Shown: positions 1 through 9,103 of the stretch, piece after piece
How positions within the stretch are numbered: position 1 is the first letter of the stretch
How the letters are laid out: each line of letters starts with the position of its first letter
Source of the DNA: an uncultured Synechococcus sp.
GTDB taxonomy: Bacteria; Cyanobacteriota; Cyanobacteriia; PCC-6307; Cyanobiaceae
DNA length: 64,000 nt
Assembly (NCBI GenBank): GCA_949373155.1
Contig: CASICK010000009.1
Span: 104,062-168,061 of the forward strand
Reading direction: 5' to 3'
Notes under the pieces: generated by a model
Seen by the model: only the letters and a program-made list of their open reading frames with translations
The model's database searches: none
What the model was told of the DNA's origin: nothing
Made by a program: the position numbers and the translations under genes

Positions 1-231
1 GCGCAGACCTGCTGCCGTCAACCCGCTGTGAATCATGCAGGCGATCGAGCCTTTGCCGTTGGTGCCTATGACCTGCACGGCGGGAACATCAGCGCAGGGA
101 TTGGCTAGATCGGCGAGAGCTGTCTGCATCCGCTCAAGTGATAGATCCATTCCCCGCTGCTCAAAGGGAGAGATCAGGCCTGCCAACTCATCGATGGGAT
201 CGGCTTTGTCATCGCCCTTGGAGCGGGTCAC
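1..231 (-). CDS. folC: Folylpolyglutamate/dihydrofolate synthase, N-terminal part (cut by left edge)
   Basis: The reverse strand reads 77 codons from a GTG at 231 to the window edge. It contains the P-loop motif GTNGKGS near residues 61-67, preceded by the helix SLERMQTALADL, which is the usual N-terminus of FolC/MurC-type ligases. FolC adds glutamate to folates, and often also makes dihydrofolate, in the cytosol. The GTG lies 23 bases inside the 3' end of argD, so the two genes are probably cotranscribed. The rest of the protein, including the ligase C-terminal domain, lies outside the window. The family call is firm; mono- versus bifunctional activity cannot be judged. Confidence 0.85.
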   Translation of the reverse strand, partial: MTRSKGDDKADPIDELAGLISPFEQRGMDLSLERMQTALADLANPCADVPAVQVIGTNGKGSIACMIHSGLTAAGLR

Positions 232-1468
232 GCGTTAGCAGTTCCAGCGTGCGTTCAAGGCGGGAGAGCAGCTCTTTCACCTCTCGGCGATTGATCACTA
301 ACGGAGGAACCATCCGCACCACTTTGGTTCCGGCAGGAACGATCAACAGTTTTTGCGCTAAGGCTGCTTTGACAACGTCAGCAGCATTGAGATTGCAGTC
401 CTCTCGTAGGACCAAACCCTGCAGTAAGCCCCAACCTCGGGCGTCCTCGAGTTGTTGAGGAAAGCGTTGAATGAGTTGGTTGAGTCCAGCTCTTAATTGT
501 TCGCCCCGTTCTGACACGTTGCGGAGTAACTGTTTCCGCTCCAATTCACGGGCGACGGTAAGACCAGCGCGACAAGCAAACGGGTTGCCTCCAAACGTGC
601 TGGCGTGATCTCCAGCTGTGAACAGGTCGGCGTGCTCGGTGGTCAGCAGGGCACCGATCGCATGGCCACCACCAAGGCCTTTCGCCAAGGTGATCACATC
701 GGGTTGGACATCCAGTTGCTCGTATCCCCAGAGCTTGCCGCTGCGACCCATTCCCACTTGAACTTCATCAAAGATCAAGAGGATGTTGCGTTGATCGCAG
801 TGGCGACGAATCGCACGGAACACGTCTGGATTGCCTGGATTCACACCGCCCTCGCCTTGGAGAGGCTCGATCAGGACAGCGCAAACCCGAGGGCCATGGG
901 CCTCTAGGCGATTTAAAAGCTGTTCAAAGCTGTGGATGTCGTTGTAAGTGAAGGTCTCAAACCCCTCCACCATCGGCTCAAATCCCACGTGATAGCGGGG
1001 TTGTCCAGTGGCGCTCACCGCTGCAAGCGTGCGGCCATGGAAGCTTGCGGCCGCCGTCAAGATCACGGGCCGTTCTATTCCCCGGCGTTGATGGCCATGC
1101 TTGCGAGCCAATTTGATGGCCGCTTCATTTGCTTCCGCACCGGAATTGCAGAAGAACACACTGTCTGCACAGCTGTTGTTCACGAGCCAACGGGCTAGCT
1201 CTTCTTGCTCAGGAATTTCATAAAGATTGGAGACGTGCTGGAGGCGGCTGAGTTGATCCTTCAGTGCACGTCGCATTGCGGGGTTGCTATGGCCGAGGGT
1301 ACAAGTGGCAATTCCAGCCACGGCATCGAGGTAGCGATGGCCTTTGTGGTCACGCACCCAGCAACCTTTCCCACGCACCAGGGTGAGCGGGTAGCGGTTG
1401 TAGGTCCCCATCACAGCGGTGGGGGAGGATTCAGTGATGCCAGTGGTTTTTGGGGATGTGTCTACCAT
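209..1468 (-). CDS. argD: Acetylornithine aminotransferase
   Basis: A 419-residue class III PLP aminotransferase that converts N-acetylglutamate semialdehyde and glutamate to N-acetylornithine in arginine synthesis. Visible landmarks are SGAEANEAAIKLARK (about 109-123), FDEVQVGMGRSG (about 234-245) with the cofactor-contacting Asp, and the Schiff-base lysine in LAKGLGGG (K263). Length is near the family norm with a short extra N-terminus of about 18 residues; an internal ATG at residue 20 (MGTYNRYP) would remove it. It overlaps folC on the same strand. The argD/gabT/rocD families are similar, but the motifs and length fit ArgD best. Confidence 0.93.
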   Translation of the reverse strand: MVDTSPKTTGITESSPTAVMGTYNRYPLTLVRGKGCWVRDHKGHRYLDAVAGIATCTLGHSNPAMRRALKDQLSRLQHVSNLYEIPEQEELARWLVNNSCADSVFFCNSGAEANEAAIKLARKHGHQRRGIERPVILTAAASFHGRTLAAVSATGQPRYHVGFEPMVEGFETFTYNDIHSFEQLLNRLEAHGPRVCAVLIEPLQGEGGVNPGNPDVFRAIRRHCDQRNILLIFDEVQVGMGRSGKLWGYEQLDVQPDVITLAKGLGGGHAIGALLTTEHADLFTAGDHASTFGGNPFACRAGLTVARELERKQLLRNVSERGEQLRAGLNQLIQRFPQQLEDARGWGLLQGLVLREDCNLNAADVVKAALAQKLLIVPAGTKVVRMVPPLVINRREVKELLSRLERTLELLTRDPLQGR

Positions 1469-1593
1469 TTCGCCCGACTGTTGACCAATGGCCTTCGTTC
1501 TTCTATTGAAGCTGACCGCCCTGAGTGGAGTGGGTCACGCATCACCAATTTGCCCATTCAATGGGTGGGATTGAGATGATCCCGTTTAGGTCA

Positions 1594-1675
1594 TACAGGT
1601 GGTCGGACTTGAACCGACAAGGGTTTCCCCGCCGCATTTTGAGTGCGGTGCGTCTACCAATTCCGCCACACCTGC
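1594..1675 (-). tRNA. tRNA-Leu (anticodon CAA)
   Basis: The reverse strand folds as a class II tRNA of 82 nt: acceptor GCAGGTG pairing with CACCTGT (terminal G-U), D arm with GGTAGAC, anticodon stem CCGCA/TGCGG around loop CTCAAAA giving anticodon CAA, a variable arm, and T loop GTTCAAGTC. Discriminator base A; no CCA encoded. It decodes UUG. It lies between argD and murA on the same strand. Confidence 0.95.
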
Positions 1676-1758
1676 TCGTTCGCGTCTCCAGACGCTCAAA
1701 GCCCATCAATGGTTTGAGAGCTCTTAAATACCCTACACGTTTTGTGTCTGAGGCTCCC

Positions 1759-3096
1759 TCAGGGTGTGCGCCTGGTCAATTTGGCTCCAGCACGGCCAAG
1801 CTTCGCTTCGATATCGGCATAGCCACGGTCGAGGTGGTCGAGGCCGCTCACTTGCGACTTCCCTTTCGCCACCAGTGCTGCCAACACCATGGCTGCTGAG
1901 GCTCTGAGGTCGGTTCCATTCACTGGAGCCCCGCTAAGTGCGGACACACCTTCCACAACAGCAGTGTTGCTTTGAACTCTGATGGAGGCACCCATGCGCT
2001 GCAGCTCCGCGACGTGCTGCATCCGGTTTTCGTAGATTTTTTCAGTAATCACACTGGTTCCCTGCGCCGTGGTCAGTAAGGCCATGAAGGGCGCTTGCAA
2101 ATCAGTGGGAAAACCAGGGAACGGTTGGGTGGTGATGTCGATGCCCCGGATCTCCCCTGGAGTGATCGTGATCCCTTCGTGATCAATATCAAGTTTGCAG
2201 CCGCAGTCGCGCAGCTTCTGCAACACGGCAGTGAGGTGTTCAGGGATCACGGGAGCCACTCTCAGCTTGGATCGGGTGATGGCAGCAGCAAGCAGGAAGG
2301 TGCCTGCTTCAATCCGGTCGGGAATCACCGTGTAATCGCAACCCTGGAGTTGATCCACACCTTCCACAGTGATGGTGGGTCCGCCGGCTCCACTGATTTT
2401 GGCGCCCATCGCAGTCAATAAATTGGCGAGATCCTGAACCTCAGGCTCTTGAGCTGCGTTCGAAATCACGCTGGTGCCTTGAGCCAAGGCTGCAGCCATC
2501 AAAATGGTTTCTGTGGCACCCACGCTGGGGCAATCCAAAACGATCTCTGCACCTTTGAGACGTTGCTCCCTGCCTGGGATCGAGGCAATAATGATGCCGT
2601 GCTCCACGTTCACAACGGCTCCGAGGGCCTTCAATCCACGGATGTGTTCCACAACCGGACGCGCACCAATGCGGCATCCGCCTGGTAGGGGCACCCGCGC
2701 ATGTCCCATGCGGGCGAGAAGCGGGCCGATCGCAAAAAAGCTGGCGCGCAGACCGTTCACTAATTCATAAGGAGGCTCTGCTCCTGTCATTTGATCGGCA
2801 TGAAGGTGGACCACCTCGCCGTTGCGTTGAACTTTGACGCCTAGGGAAGACAGGATTTCTGTCATTCCGCCGATATCCGTGAGTGGGGGGACGTTGCGGA
2901 GGGTTAAAGGGGCTTCGGTCAGAAGAGAGGCCGTCATCAGCACGAGGGCTGAATTTTTCGCGCCACTGACGCGGAGCTCTCCGCTCAACTTCTCTCCACC
3001 ATCAATCTCGAGGTGCGGCTTGAGAATGTCTTGAGACGCAAGAGCCGCTGCCATCATTCCTATCGTTACTTCATTAATGATCATCTTCACCAACAA
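1759..3096 (-). CDS. murA: UDP-N-acetylglucosamine 1-carboxyvinyltransferase
   Basis: Cytosolic enzyme of the first committed peptidoglycan step, transferring enolpyruvate from PEP to UDP-GlcNAc. At 445 aa it is about 25 residues longer than E. coli MurA, all at the N-terminus, so an internal start at residues 14-15 (MMAAAL) is possible. Visible features: substrate lysine in SGAKNS (K47), the catalytic cysteine in PLPGGCRIG (C141), and [12 protein letters not shown], the conserved loop with the catalytic Asp. This form has Cys and not the fosfomycin-resistant Asp. It sits between two tRNA-Leu genes. Confidence 0.96.
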   Translation of the reverse strand: MLVKMIINEVTIGMMAAALASQDILKPHLEIDGGEKLSGELRVSGAKNSALVLMTASLLTEAPLTLRNVPPLTDIGGMTEILSSLGVKVQRNGEVVHLHADQMTGAEPPYELVNGLRASFFAIGPLLARMGHARVPLPGGCRIGARPVVEHIRGLKALGAVVNVEHGIIIASIPGREQRLKGAEIVLDCPSVGATETILMAAALAQGTSVISNAAQEPEVQDLANLLTAMGAKISGAGGPTITVEGVDQLQGCDYTVIPDRIEAGTFLLAAAITRSKLRVAPVIPEHLTAVLQKLRDCGCKLDIDHEGITITPGEIRGIDITTQPFPGFPTDLQAPFMALLTTAQGTSVITEKIYENRMQHVAELQRMGASIRVQSNTAVVEGVSALSGAPVNGTDLRASAAMVLAALVAKGKSQVSGLDHLDRGYADIEAKLGRAGAKLTRRTP

Positions 3097-3207
3097 GAAT
3101 GAGACCGTCTAGACGGCCGGCGCTCAAACTGGTTCTGTCGGGTTCAGATCGTCTTTATCACTCCAAAGCTGATGTCGTATGGTCATCAGGTCACGTTTGT
3201 GACGCCA

Positions 3208-3289
3208 GCGGTTGTGGCGGAATTGGTAGACGCGCATGTTTCAGGTACATGTGTCTTCGGACGTGGGAGTTCAAGTCTCCCTAACCGCA
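3208..3289 (+). tRNA. tRNA-Leu (anticodon CAG)
   Basis: 82-nt class II tRNA: acceptor GCGGTTG/TAACCGC (one G-U), D arm GGTAGAC, anticodon stem CATGT/ACATG around loop TTCAGGT giving anticodon CAG, variable arm GTCTTCGGAC, T loop GTTCAAGTC, discriminator A. It decodes CUG, a common Leu codon in this window. No CCA encoded. Confidence 0.95.
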
Positions 3290-3323
3290 TTAATGTGACT
3301 GGGTCAGGACTCCCAACTCCTTC

Positions 3324-3572
3324 ATGATTGTGCTCAAGATCTCCAACTCATCGGAGGTAGTGGCTTCGAAAGTTGGTAAATTTCTCGAATTTTTGACTCC
3401 AGATTCTGTGGACCAATCCACGGTGGAAGATCAAGTAATTAAGAAGCTGATTGAAAACTTGGCAGCTGAGGGGATTAAAGGGGAGATCGCTGCGGTTCAA
3501 GGCATTGATCTCGATGCTAATGACCTCAAACTTCATGACGGCATGAAGGTGCGTAAGCACACGAGCTTCTGA
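3324..3572 (+). CDS. Small conserved-type protein of unknown function
   Basis: An 82-residue soluble protein with no membrane segment or signal peptide, starting at ATG 34 bases after the tRNA. It is rich in Lys, Asp and Glu. Predicted helix (VEDQVIKKLIENLAAEG) and strand elements alternate. I do not recognise a family. It ends 5 bases before the methyltransferase start on the same strand, so it is probably the first gene of the run leading to lpdA and trpC. Codon use resembles the neighbours, which supports a real gene. Confidence 0.75.
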   Translation: MIVLKISNSSEVVASKVGKFLEFLTPDSVDQSTVEDQVIKKLIENLAAEGIKGEIAAVQGIDLDANDLKLHDGMKVRKHTSF

Positions 3573-3576
3573 TTCC

Positions 3577-4449
3577 GTGTTGTTGGAAGATCAGTCAGAC
3601 GAGCTGATCACCAGTCGTCGTAACCCTCTTGTGCGAAGACTGCGTTCGTTGTCATCGCGTGCAGGTCGAGACGAGCAGGGTGTTGTTCTGCTGGAAGGCA
3701 CTCACCAACTTCAAGAACTCCAGAACCTTGTTTGGAGTGAGTCTGTTGCCCTTGATGTTGTTGCCACTCCTGCTTGGTTGCAGACGCATGCCGGCTTGAT
3801 TTGTGCGTTGCCGGGATCTGTGCGTGTGCAGAGAATCAGTGCCGAAGCGTTGCAAGCCGGTTTAACCACGGTTCAACCCGATGGTGTGGCTTGTTTGCTG
3901 CCGTTATCTTGCTTGCCTTCCACGGTTGCAGCTCCCGACTTTGTTCTGGCGCTTGATCGCATCCAGGATCCAGGCAACCTTGGAACGCTGCTGCGCACCG
4001 CGCGGGCCGCAGACATCCAGCAGGTTTGGTGCGCGTCTGGTGCGGATCCGTTGGCTCCGAAGGTGGTGCGATCCTCGGCTGGAGCGATCTTGAACCTGCC
4101 GGTCGAGCGCTTTGGCCCTGATCCAGCTGAAGGGGTTGTTCAACTCGCAGAACGATTGAGGCAAGCCCGCGAGGCTGGGCTTCAGATTGTGGCCACTTTC
4201 GTGCCAGATGCAGCGGCAGATTTGCGCGTTCAGCCCTACTGGGAGCTGGACTGGACCCTGCCCACGGTGCTTCTGCTCGGAAACGAAGGAGCAGGTCTGG
4301 ACCCGTTGTTGCAGGCCTGCTGCTCCGAAGGCGTGACCCTTCCCCACAGCTCCGCTGTGGAATCCCTCAATGTGGCTGCTGCTGCAGTCCCTCTGCTTTT
4401 GGAGAGGCGACGGGCGAGAATGACGTCTTCAACGCAGAAGATCGGGTGA
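3577..4449 (+). CDS. TrmH/SpoU-family RNA 2'-O-methyltransferase
   Basis: 290-residue SPOUT methyltransferase starting at GTG. Residues about 10-120 form an RNA-binding substrate domain (ITSRRNPLVRRLRSL at the start). The C-terminal knot carries all three SpoU motifs: RIQDPGNLGTLLRTA (about 128-142), LLLGNEGAGLD and SLNVAAAAVPLLLERRR. It should use SAM to methylate a ribose in rRNA or tRNA; the exact nucleotide cannot be told from sequence. The last four bases (GTGA) are shared with the lpdA start, indicating translational coupling. Confidence 0.9.
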   Translation: MLLEDQSDELITSRRNPLVRRLRSLSSRAGRDEQGVVLLEGTHQLQELQNLVWSESVALDVVATPAWLQTHAGLICALPGSVRVQRISAEALQAGLTTVQPDGVACLLPLSCLPSTVAAPDFVLALDRIQDPGNLGTLLRTARAADIQQVWCASGADPLAPKVVRSSAGAILNLPVERFGPDPAEGVVQLAERLRQAREAGLQIVATFVPDAAADLRVQPYWELDWTLPTVLLLGNEGAGLDPLLQACCSEGVTLPHSSAVESLNVAAAAVPLLLERRRARMTSSTQKIG

Positions 4450-5888
4450 GCGACGCCAGTTTCGACTTCGATGTGATCGTCATTGGCGCCGGATATGGCG
4501 GCTTTGATGCAGCCAAACATGCAGCTGATCATGGACTCAAGGTGGCCGTCCTTGAATCCCGCGACATGGGAGGCACCTGCGTGAACCGTGGCTGTGTTCC
4601 TTCAAAAGCCCTGTTGGCTGCCAGTGGTCGCGTGCGCGAGCTGGCTGATGCTGAGCATCTTGCAGGGTTTGGAATTCATGCGGCTCCAGTGCGTTTTGAG
4701 CGCAAGAAGATTGCTGATCACGCCAATCAACTGGTGGCCACGATTCGGGCCAATCTCACCAAAACGTTGGAGCGGGCAGGGGTCACGATCCTTCGCGGTC
4801 AAGGTCGGCTTGAGGGACCTCAACGCGTTGGGGTGCGTGAGCTCAGCGGTGTGGACCGGGTCTTAACGGCACGGGACGTGATCTTGGCCACAGGCTCTGA
4901 TCCCTTTGTTCCCCCGGGCATCGAAACGGATGGACGCAGCGTTTTCACTAGCGATGAGGCGGTCAATCTGGAATGGTTGCCCCGTTGGATTGCGATTATT
5001 GGCAGCGGCTATATCGGACTGGAATTTGCCGATGTCTACACGGCTTTGGGCTGTGAAGTCACGATGATTGAGGCTTTGGATCGGGTGATGCCCACCTTCG
5101 ATCCCGATATCGCCAAGCTCGCAGCCCGCAAATTGATCGAGGGCCGCGATATTGATGCTCGCTCTGGGGTTCTAGCCAAATCGATTCAACCTGGATCACC
5201 GGTGCAAATTGAGCTGGTTGATATGCAAACCAGAGAGCCAGTTGAGACGTTGGAAGTGGATGCGGTGCTTGTGGCGACAGGCCGTGTGCCTAGCAGCAAG
5301 CATCTCAATCTCGAGTCTGTGGGAGTGGAGACCAATCGGGGGTTTATCCCGGTGGACGACAGCATGCGCGTGTTGGTGAATGGTGCTCCACAGGCCAATC
5401 TCTGGGCCGTTGGTGATGTCACCGGCAAGTTGATGCTCGCTCACACGGCCGCGGCACAGGGTTCGGTTGCTGTCGACAACATTCTTGGTCACCCCCGCCA
5501 AATCGATTACCGCAGCATTCCTGCCGCCACCTTCACCCATCCAGAGATCAGTTCTGTGGGCTTATCGGAAGCCGATGCCAAGGAGCTCGCAGGAGAAGAG
5601 GGTTTTGAGCTGGGCACGGTACGGAGCTATTTCAAAGCCAATTCCAAAGCGCTTGCTGAATTGGAAAGTGATGGAGTGATGAAGTTGTTGTTCAACAAAA
5701 CCAGTGGGGAGGTCCTGGGGGCCCACATCTTCGGTTTGCATGCTGCTGATCTGATCCAGGAGATTGCGAATGCGGTGTCCCGTCGTCAAAGCGTGACCCA
5801 ACTCGCCAATGAGGTGCACACGCATCCAACGCTCAGTGAAGTGGTGGAAGTGGCCTACAAGCAGGCGGCTTCAGCGGTGGGGGCTTGA
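4446..5888 (+). CDS. lpdA: Dihydrolipoamide dehydrogenase (E3)
   Basis: 480-residue FAD/NAD disulfide oxidoreductase, starting at a GTG that overlaps the previous stop. It reoxidises dihydrolipoamide of the pyruvate dehydrogenase complex (pdhA is at 17.9-19.0 kb) and possibly glycine cleavage. Features: N-terminal GAGYGG FAD fold, redox pair GGTCVNRGCVPSK (about 43-55), the NAD Rossmann motif GSGYIGLEF, AVGDVTG, and the C-terminal catalytic HTHPTLSEV. Length is normal and all key residues are present. The stop TGA abuts the trpC start. Confidence 0.96.
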   Translation: MSDASFDFDVIVIGAGYGGFDAAKHAADHGLKVAVLESRDMGGTCVNRGCVPSKALLAASGRVRELADAEHLAGFGIHAAPVRFERKKIADHANQLVATIRANLTKTLERAGVTILRGQGRLEGPQRVGVRELSGVDRVLTARDVILATGSDPFVPPGIETDGRSVFTSDEAVNLEWLPRWIAIIGSGYIGLEFADVYTALGCEVTMIEALDRVMPTFDPDIAKLAARKLIEGRDIDARSGVLAKSIQPGSPVQIELVDMQTREPVETLEVDAVLVATGRVPSSKHLNLESVGVETNRGFIPVDDSMRVLVNGAPQANLWAVGDVTGKLMLAHTAAAQGSVAVDNILGHPRQIDYRSIPAATFTHPEISSVGLSEADAKELAGEEGFELGTVRSYFKANSKALAELESDGVMKLLFNKTSGEVLGAHIFGLHAADLIQEIANAVSRRQSVTQLANEVHTHPTLSEVVEVAYKQAASAVGA

Positions 5889-6776
5889 GTGATGGAGATC
5901 CGTCGTCGTCCGCCCAATCCCAAGGTGCAAGTTGCGCATCTGGAGTATGCCGTCCCTGATCAGGACGGCGAACCTCGCAACATTTTGGAAAAAATCGTTT
6001 GGGAGAAAGATCGCGAGATCGCTGTTGCCCGTGAGCGCATGCCTTTGGAGCAATTGCGCCGCAAGGTGGCTGAATTGCCTCCAGCTCGTGATTTTCTGGC
6101 CGCCCTACGCACTGCAGAGGTGAGGCCTGCCGTGATAGCTGAGGTGAAAAAAGCCAGTCCAAGCAAAGGTGTGATTCGAGAGGATTTCGATCCAGTCGCG
6201 ATTGCAAAGGCTTATGCGTCAGGTGGGGCGAGCTGCCTTTCGGTGCTCACTGATAAAACCTTTTTTCAGGGCGGTTTCAATGTGTTGATTGAGGTGCGCG
6301 AAGCCGTGGATCTTCCACTGCTTTGTAAGGACTTCATCCTTAGCCCTTACCAGCTTTATCAGGCGCGGGCGGCTGGAGCCGATGCCGCTCTTCTGATTGC
6401 TGCGATCCTCAGCGATCAAGACCTTGCCTATTTCTCCAAGGTGGCTGCAGCACTTGGACTCACGGTTTTGGTGGAGGTGCATGACGCTGAAGAGTTGCAG
6501 CGGGTGTTGGCCCTGGGTGGATTCCCTTTGATTGGAATCAACAATCGTGATCTCGCCAGTTTTGAAACGGATTTGGCAACGACCGAAACGCTCATGGCTG
6601 ACTTCGCTGAGCAATTGGCGGAGCAGCAGATTCTTTTGGTGAGCGAATCGGGATTGTTCCACCGCGCTGATCTCGATCGTGTTCAAACCGCTGGAGCACA
6701 GGCCGTTTTGGTGGGAGAAGCCCTGATGCGGCAAGCGGATGTGAAGGCAGCACTCCAATCATTGATTCATGGTTGA
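5889..6776 (+). CDS. trpC: Indole-3-glycerol phosphate synthase
   Basis: TIM-barrel enzyme of tryptophan synthesis closing CdRP to indole-3-glycerol phosphate. GTG at 5889 directly follows the lpdA stop and an ATG is the next codon, so either may start it (295 or 294 aa). Conserved pieces: KKASPSKG with the catalytic Lys (about 87-94), [13 protein letters not shown] and SESGL. The N-terminus carries about 30 extra residues ([16 protein letters not shown]) before the helix common to all IGPS; such extensions occur in cyanobacteria. It is the third gene of a packed run. Confidence 0.96.
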   Translation: MMEIRRRPPNPKVQVAHLEYAVPDQDGEPRNILEKIVWEKDREIAVARERMPLEQLRRKVAELPPARDFLAALRTAEVRPAVIAEVKKASPSKGVIREDFDPVAIAKAYASGGASCLSVLTDKTFFQGGFNVLIEVREAVDLPLLCKDFILSPYQLYQARAAGADAALLIAAILSDQDLAYFSKVAAALGLTVLVEVHDAEELQRVLALGGFPLIGINNRDLASFETDLATTETLMADFAEQLAEQQILLVSESGLFHRADLDRVQTAGAQAVLVGEALMRQADVKAALQSLIHG

Positions 6777-6789
6777 GAGGGAGGTTGTG

Positions 6790-6879
6790 ATGCTTGGATC
6801 AGCACCAACAACCTCTGAATCGCTGGGCCTCGATCTCGGTCCGGCAGAATTGCTGAATCTTGGGATCGCGACTTGCTGA
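6790..6879 (+). CDS. Candidate 29-aa leader peptide upstream of sodT
   Basis: ATG at 6790 is preceded by a textbook ribosome site (GAGGGAGG, 6778-6785) with suitable spacing, better than that of any neighbour. The frame gives 29 residues, including AELLNLGIATC at the end, and its stop overlaps the TTG start proposed for sodT by 7 bases. I recognise no family. It may be a coupling peptide that delivers ribosomes to the weak TTG start. The alternative is that it is chance and the site serves an unrecognised longer product. There is no run of Trp or His codons, so classical attenuation is not suggested. Confidence 0.4.
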   Translation: MLGSAPTTSESLGLDLGPAELLNLGIATC

Positions 6880-7541
6880 TCAGTGTTCTGACGGGCTTCG
6901 CGGCAGGTGCTGTCCATGTTGTTGGGGGTGCTGATCATTTGGTCGCAATGGCCCCCTTCTCCCTAAGGCGTCCGTTGCAGGCCGTGAAGTCAGGAATGGC
7001 TTGGGGCGGCGGACATTCGCTCGGGGTGGTGTTGCTTGGCGTTGTTGCGATTTTTTTTAAAGATCTGATCCACGTCGAAAGCATGTCGGCCTGGGCGGAA
7101 TTTTTAGTGGGGGTGTCGTTGCTTGTGATTGGTGCTCTCGCCATCCGAACCGCATTTGGCTTGGAGTTGCATACCCATGACCATCACCACGATGGTTCGG
7201 CCTTGCATCGCCATCTCCATCTGCATCTTCGCGGGCAGAACAACCATCGCCGCCATGCGCATGCAGCCTCAGGTCTTGGACTCCTCCATGGTTTGGCGGG
7301 AGCAGGCCATCTGCTGGCCGTGATCCCAGCTCTTGCGCTGCCGGTGCATGGTGCCGTTTTGTACTTAGTTGCTTATTTATGCGGGTCGATGGGAGCCATG
7401 CTCGCCGTGGTCAGCACCCTTTCCATGCTCACGATGCGCAGCAGCGCTCGTTTCCTGCCGCTTCTAGTGGGCTGCACCGGTGGATTGTCAATCGTGACAG
7501 GAGCGATCTGGCTCCAGAAAACATCAGCCGCCTTGTTTTAA
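6873..7541 (+). CDS. sodT: Putative nickel permease of the NiSOD locus (SodT-like)
   Basis: 222-residue membrane protein with about six hydrophobic segments. HVVGGADHLVAMAP near the N-terminus and GGGHSLGV (about 45-52) resemble the metal-binding helices of nickel/cobalt transporters. A cytoplasmic-type His-rich loop spans about 100-131 (HDHHH, HRHLHLHL, HRRHAHA). It faces sodX-sodN, the arrangement known for marine cyanobacteria, where this permease (SodT) is proposed to supply Ni2+ to superoxide dismutase. The TTG start overlaps a short upstream ORF. The 3' end overlaps sodX by 18 bases tail to tail. The nickel role is inferred from family and context. Confidence 0.85.
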   Translation: MLISVLTGFAAGAVHVVGGADHLVAMAPFSLRRPLQAVKSGMAWGGGHSLGVVLLGVVAIFFKDLIHVESMSAWAEFLVGVSLLVIGALAIRTAFGLELHTHDHHHDGSALHRHLHLHLRGQNNHRRHAHAASGLGLLHGLAGAGHLLAVIPALALPVHGAVLYLVAYLCGSMGAMLAVVSTLSMLTMRSSARFLPLLVGCTGGLSIVTGAIWLQKTSAALF

Positions 7542-7874
7542 CGCCGTTGAGGCGAAGGCCACAACTTCTCCGATTAAGCAGCTCTTCGAAATCCTTCCCC
7601 ATTGCCGGCTGTCTGTGCTGGCATCTGGGCAATCACCGAGGATAGTGAGCTGATTTTCAGTTACAGAGCTCAGCCGTTTGATCACCCGGCGTGAAGGCTG
7701 TTGGGGATGAATGCAAACGATGATGGAACCGATGGCGGGGAATTCCGAGTGTTGATTGAGGGGCCGAACGATCACGCGGTCCTTGGGTTTCAGCGTTGGC
7801 CACATCGAATACCCCTCCACTTGCATCACGCGTCGACGGCCACAAAAAAACAGCAGTAGGTCGAGGAGACCCAC
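7524..7874 (-). CDS. sodX: Nickel-type superoxide dismutase maturation peptidase
   Basis: 116-residue S26 signal-peptidase-like protein. The catalytic serine is in GYSMWPTL (S23) and the general-base lysine in RRVIKRL (K66), with the GDCPDAS box later. In marine cyanobacteria SodX is the cognate protease that trims the NiSOD propeptide to expose the N-terminal His needed for nickel binding. The N-terminus is moderately hydrophobic (LLDLLLFF), a possible weak anchor. It follows sodN by 47 bases on the same strand, which supports cotranscription. Confidence 0.93.
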   Translation of the reverse strand: MGLLDLLLFFCGRRRVMQVEGYSMWPTLKPKDRVIVRPLNQHSEFPAIGSIIVCIHPQQPSRRVIKRLSSVTENQLTILGDCPDASTDSRQWGRISKSCLIGEVVAFASTALKQGG

Positions 7875-7921
7875 TGCTGCAAGGGATGGTTGAGATCTTG
7901 ATGAAGAAGTCAGAACCTGAC

Positions 7922-8395
7922 TCAGGAGGCGGTGACCCAGGCATCAGAGCGGCCTTTGGACTGCCAGAACATGCCGTGGATTTTCTCAACAGCGGCGAGA
8001 AGCTCTTCCGCTTTGCCTTGGTCGATGTGCACCTTGCAGGCGCTACAAAGTTTTGCCGCTTTCCAGAAGGTGTCGTGGAGATCGGGGAATGTTGCGAGGT
8101 GCTCGGGCTTGAAGTAGTCGGTCCAAAGGATCAAGAGTTCTTTCTTGGTCTTTTGGGCTTCGTCTTCTTTGACCGCAACGAAGCGGGAGAAGGTGTTGTT
8201 GTAGGTGGCAAGAGCTGCGGCATTTCCTGCAGCAGGTGCTTCCAAAGCCTTGAGCTTTTTAGTCATTGCGAGCACTGCTTCAGCGTGAACACGAGCCGAA
8301 GCAGGGTCATACACACCGCAGGGTCCGTCGCAGTGGGCTTCAACGGTGGAAGCGGGCAAGGAGCGAACGATCGCTGATAGAGCCGTGCGAAGCAT
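7922..8395 (-). CDS. sodN: Nickel superoxide dismutase precursor
   Basis: 157 residues: a 20-residue propeptide, then the nickel hook HCDGPCGVYDP beginning at H21. By family knowledge the N-terminal amine and imidazole of H21 and thiolates C22 and C26 bind Ni, and removal of the propeptide by SodX is essential. The rest is the four-helix NiSOD fold. It disproportionates superoxide in the cytosol and replaces Fe/Mn-SOD, which saves iron in the open ocean. The gene lies upstream of sodX, facing the sodT permease. All key residues are intact. Confidence 0.97.
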   Translation of the reverse strand: MLRTALSAIVRSLPASTVEAHCDGPCGVYDPASARVHAEAVLAMTKKLKALEAPAAGNAAALATYNNTFSRFVAVKEDEAQKTKKELLILWTDYFKPEHLATFPDLHDTFWKAAKLCSACKVHIDQGKAEELLAAVEKIHGMFWQSKGRSDAWVTAS

Positions 8396-8457
8396 CGGGT
8401 TTGAAACAGAATTTTCGATTTGACAAGCCTACCTACGGATCCACTCCTTATGGATCA

Positions 8458-9069
8458 CTATTTGATGTCTAGTAGTTCGACTTCAAAAATGAGGGTTGCA
8501 TTCGGAGGGATCACGCGGCCTGCACCACGCTTGCCGTAGCCGAGGTCAGGAGGGATCACCAGCTTGCGCTTTCCGCCCACTTTCATGCCCTGTACACCTT
8601 CATCCCAACCCTTGATCACCCGACCGGCCCCAAGCGGAAATTCAAACGGGGTGCCGCGGTCGTAGCTGGCATCAAATTGAGTGCCGTCCTCGAGGGTGCC
8701 GCGGTAATTCACCACGACGTTCTGTCCAGAGCTGGCTACGTCACCAGTGCCCACAACGAGATCGGTGATTTTTAAGCCACTCCCGGTGACCTGAGGCTTC
8801 TCTGCTTCCATCGGACCTCCGAGGGCTGAGGCATCAGCCAGCTTGGTATCGGGAGCCATTGCAAACAAGGTGGGGTTGGCGTTGTCAGGGTCGAGTTCCA
8901 TGGGATTGGCCACGGCCTGAACAACAGCCGCTTGGGCATTCATCGCATTGCTGCTGGCCATGGTGGATGGTGTTGCAGCGATCACCGTGGAGGGCGACAC
9001 CAGTTGGCTGATGAGCGCCACCATCAAACAGGACACAAACACAGCGGTGCTGATCAAGATCTCGCGCAC
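8458..9069 (-). CDS. FKBP-type peptidyl-prolyl isomerase, exported
   Basis: 203 residues. Residues 1-32 form a signal peptide or anchor ([20 protein letters not shown]). A low-complexity Ala/Met/Asn linker to about residue 90 leads into a complete FKBP domain (about 95-203) with [39 protein letters not shown] and FEVELL. It should act in the periplasm or thylakoid lumen as a folding helper. It is on the same strand as sodN, 62 bases upstream of it. No partner can be named. Confidence 0.92.
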   Translation of the reverse strand: MREILISTAVFVSCLMVALISQLVSPSTVIAATPSTMASSNAMNAQAAVVQAVANPMELDPDNANPTLFAMAPDTKLADASALGGPMEAEKPQVTGSGLKITDLVVGTGDVASSGQNVVVNYRGTLEDGTQFDASYDRGTPFEFPLGAGRVIKGWDEGVQGMKVGGKRKLVIPPDLGYGKRGAGRVIPPNATLIFEVELLDIK

Positions 9070-9103
9070 AGAATTTTGCTCGATTCAATCCAAGTGTGGC
9101 AGT

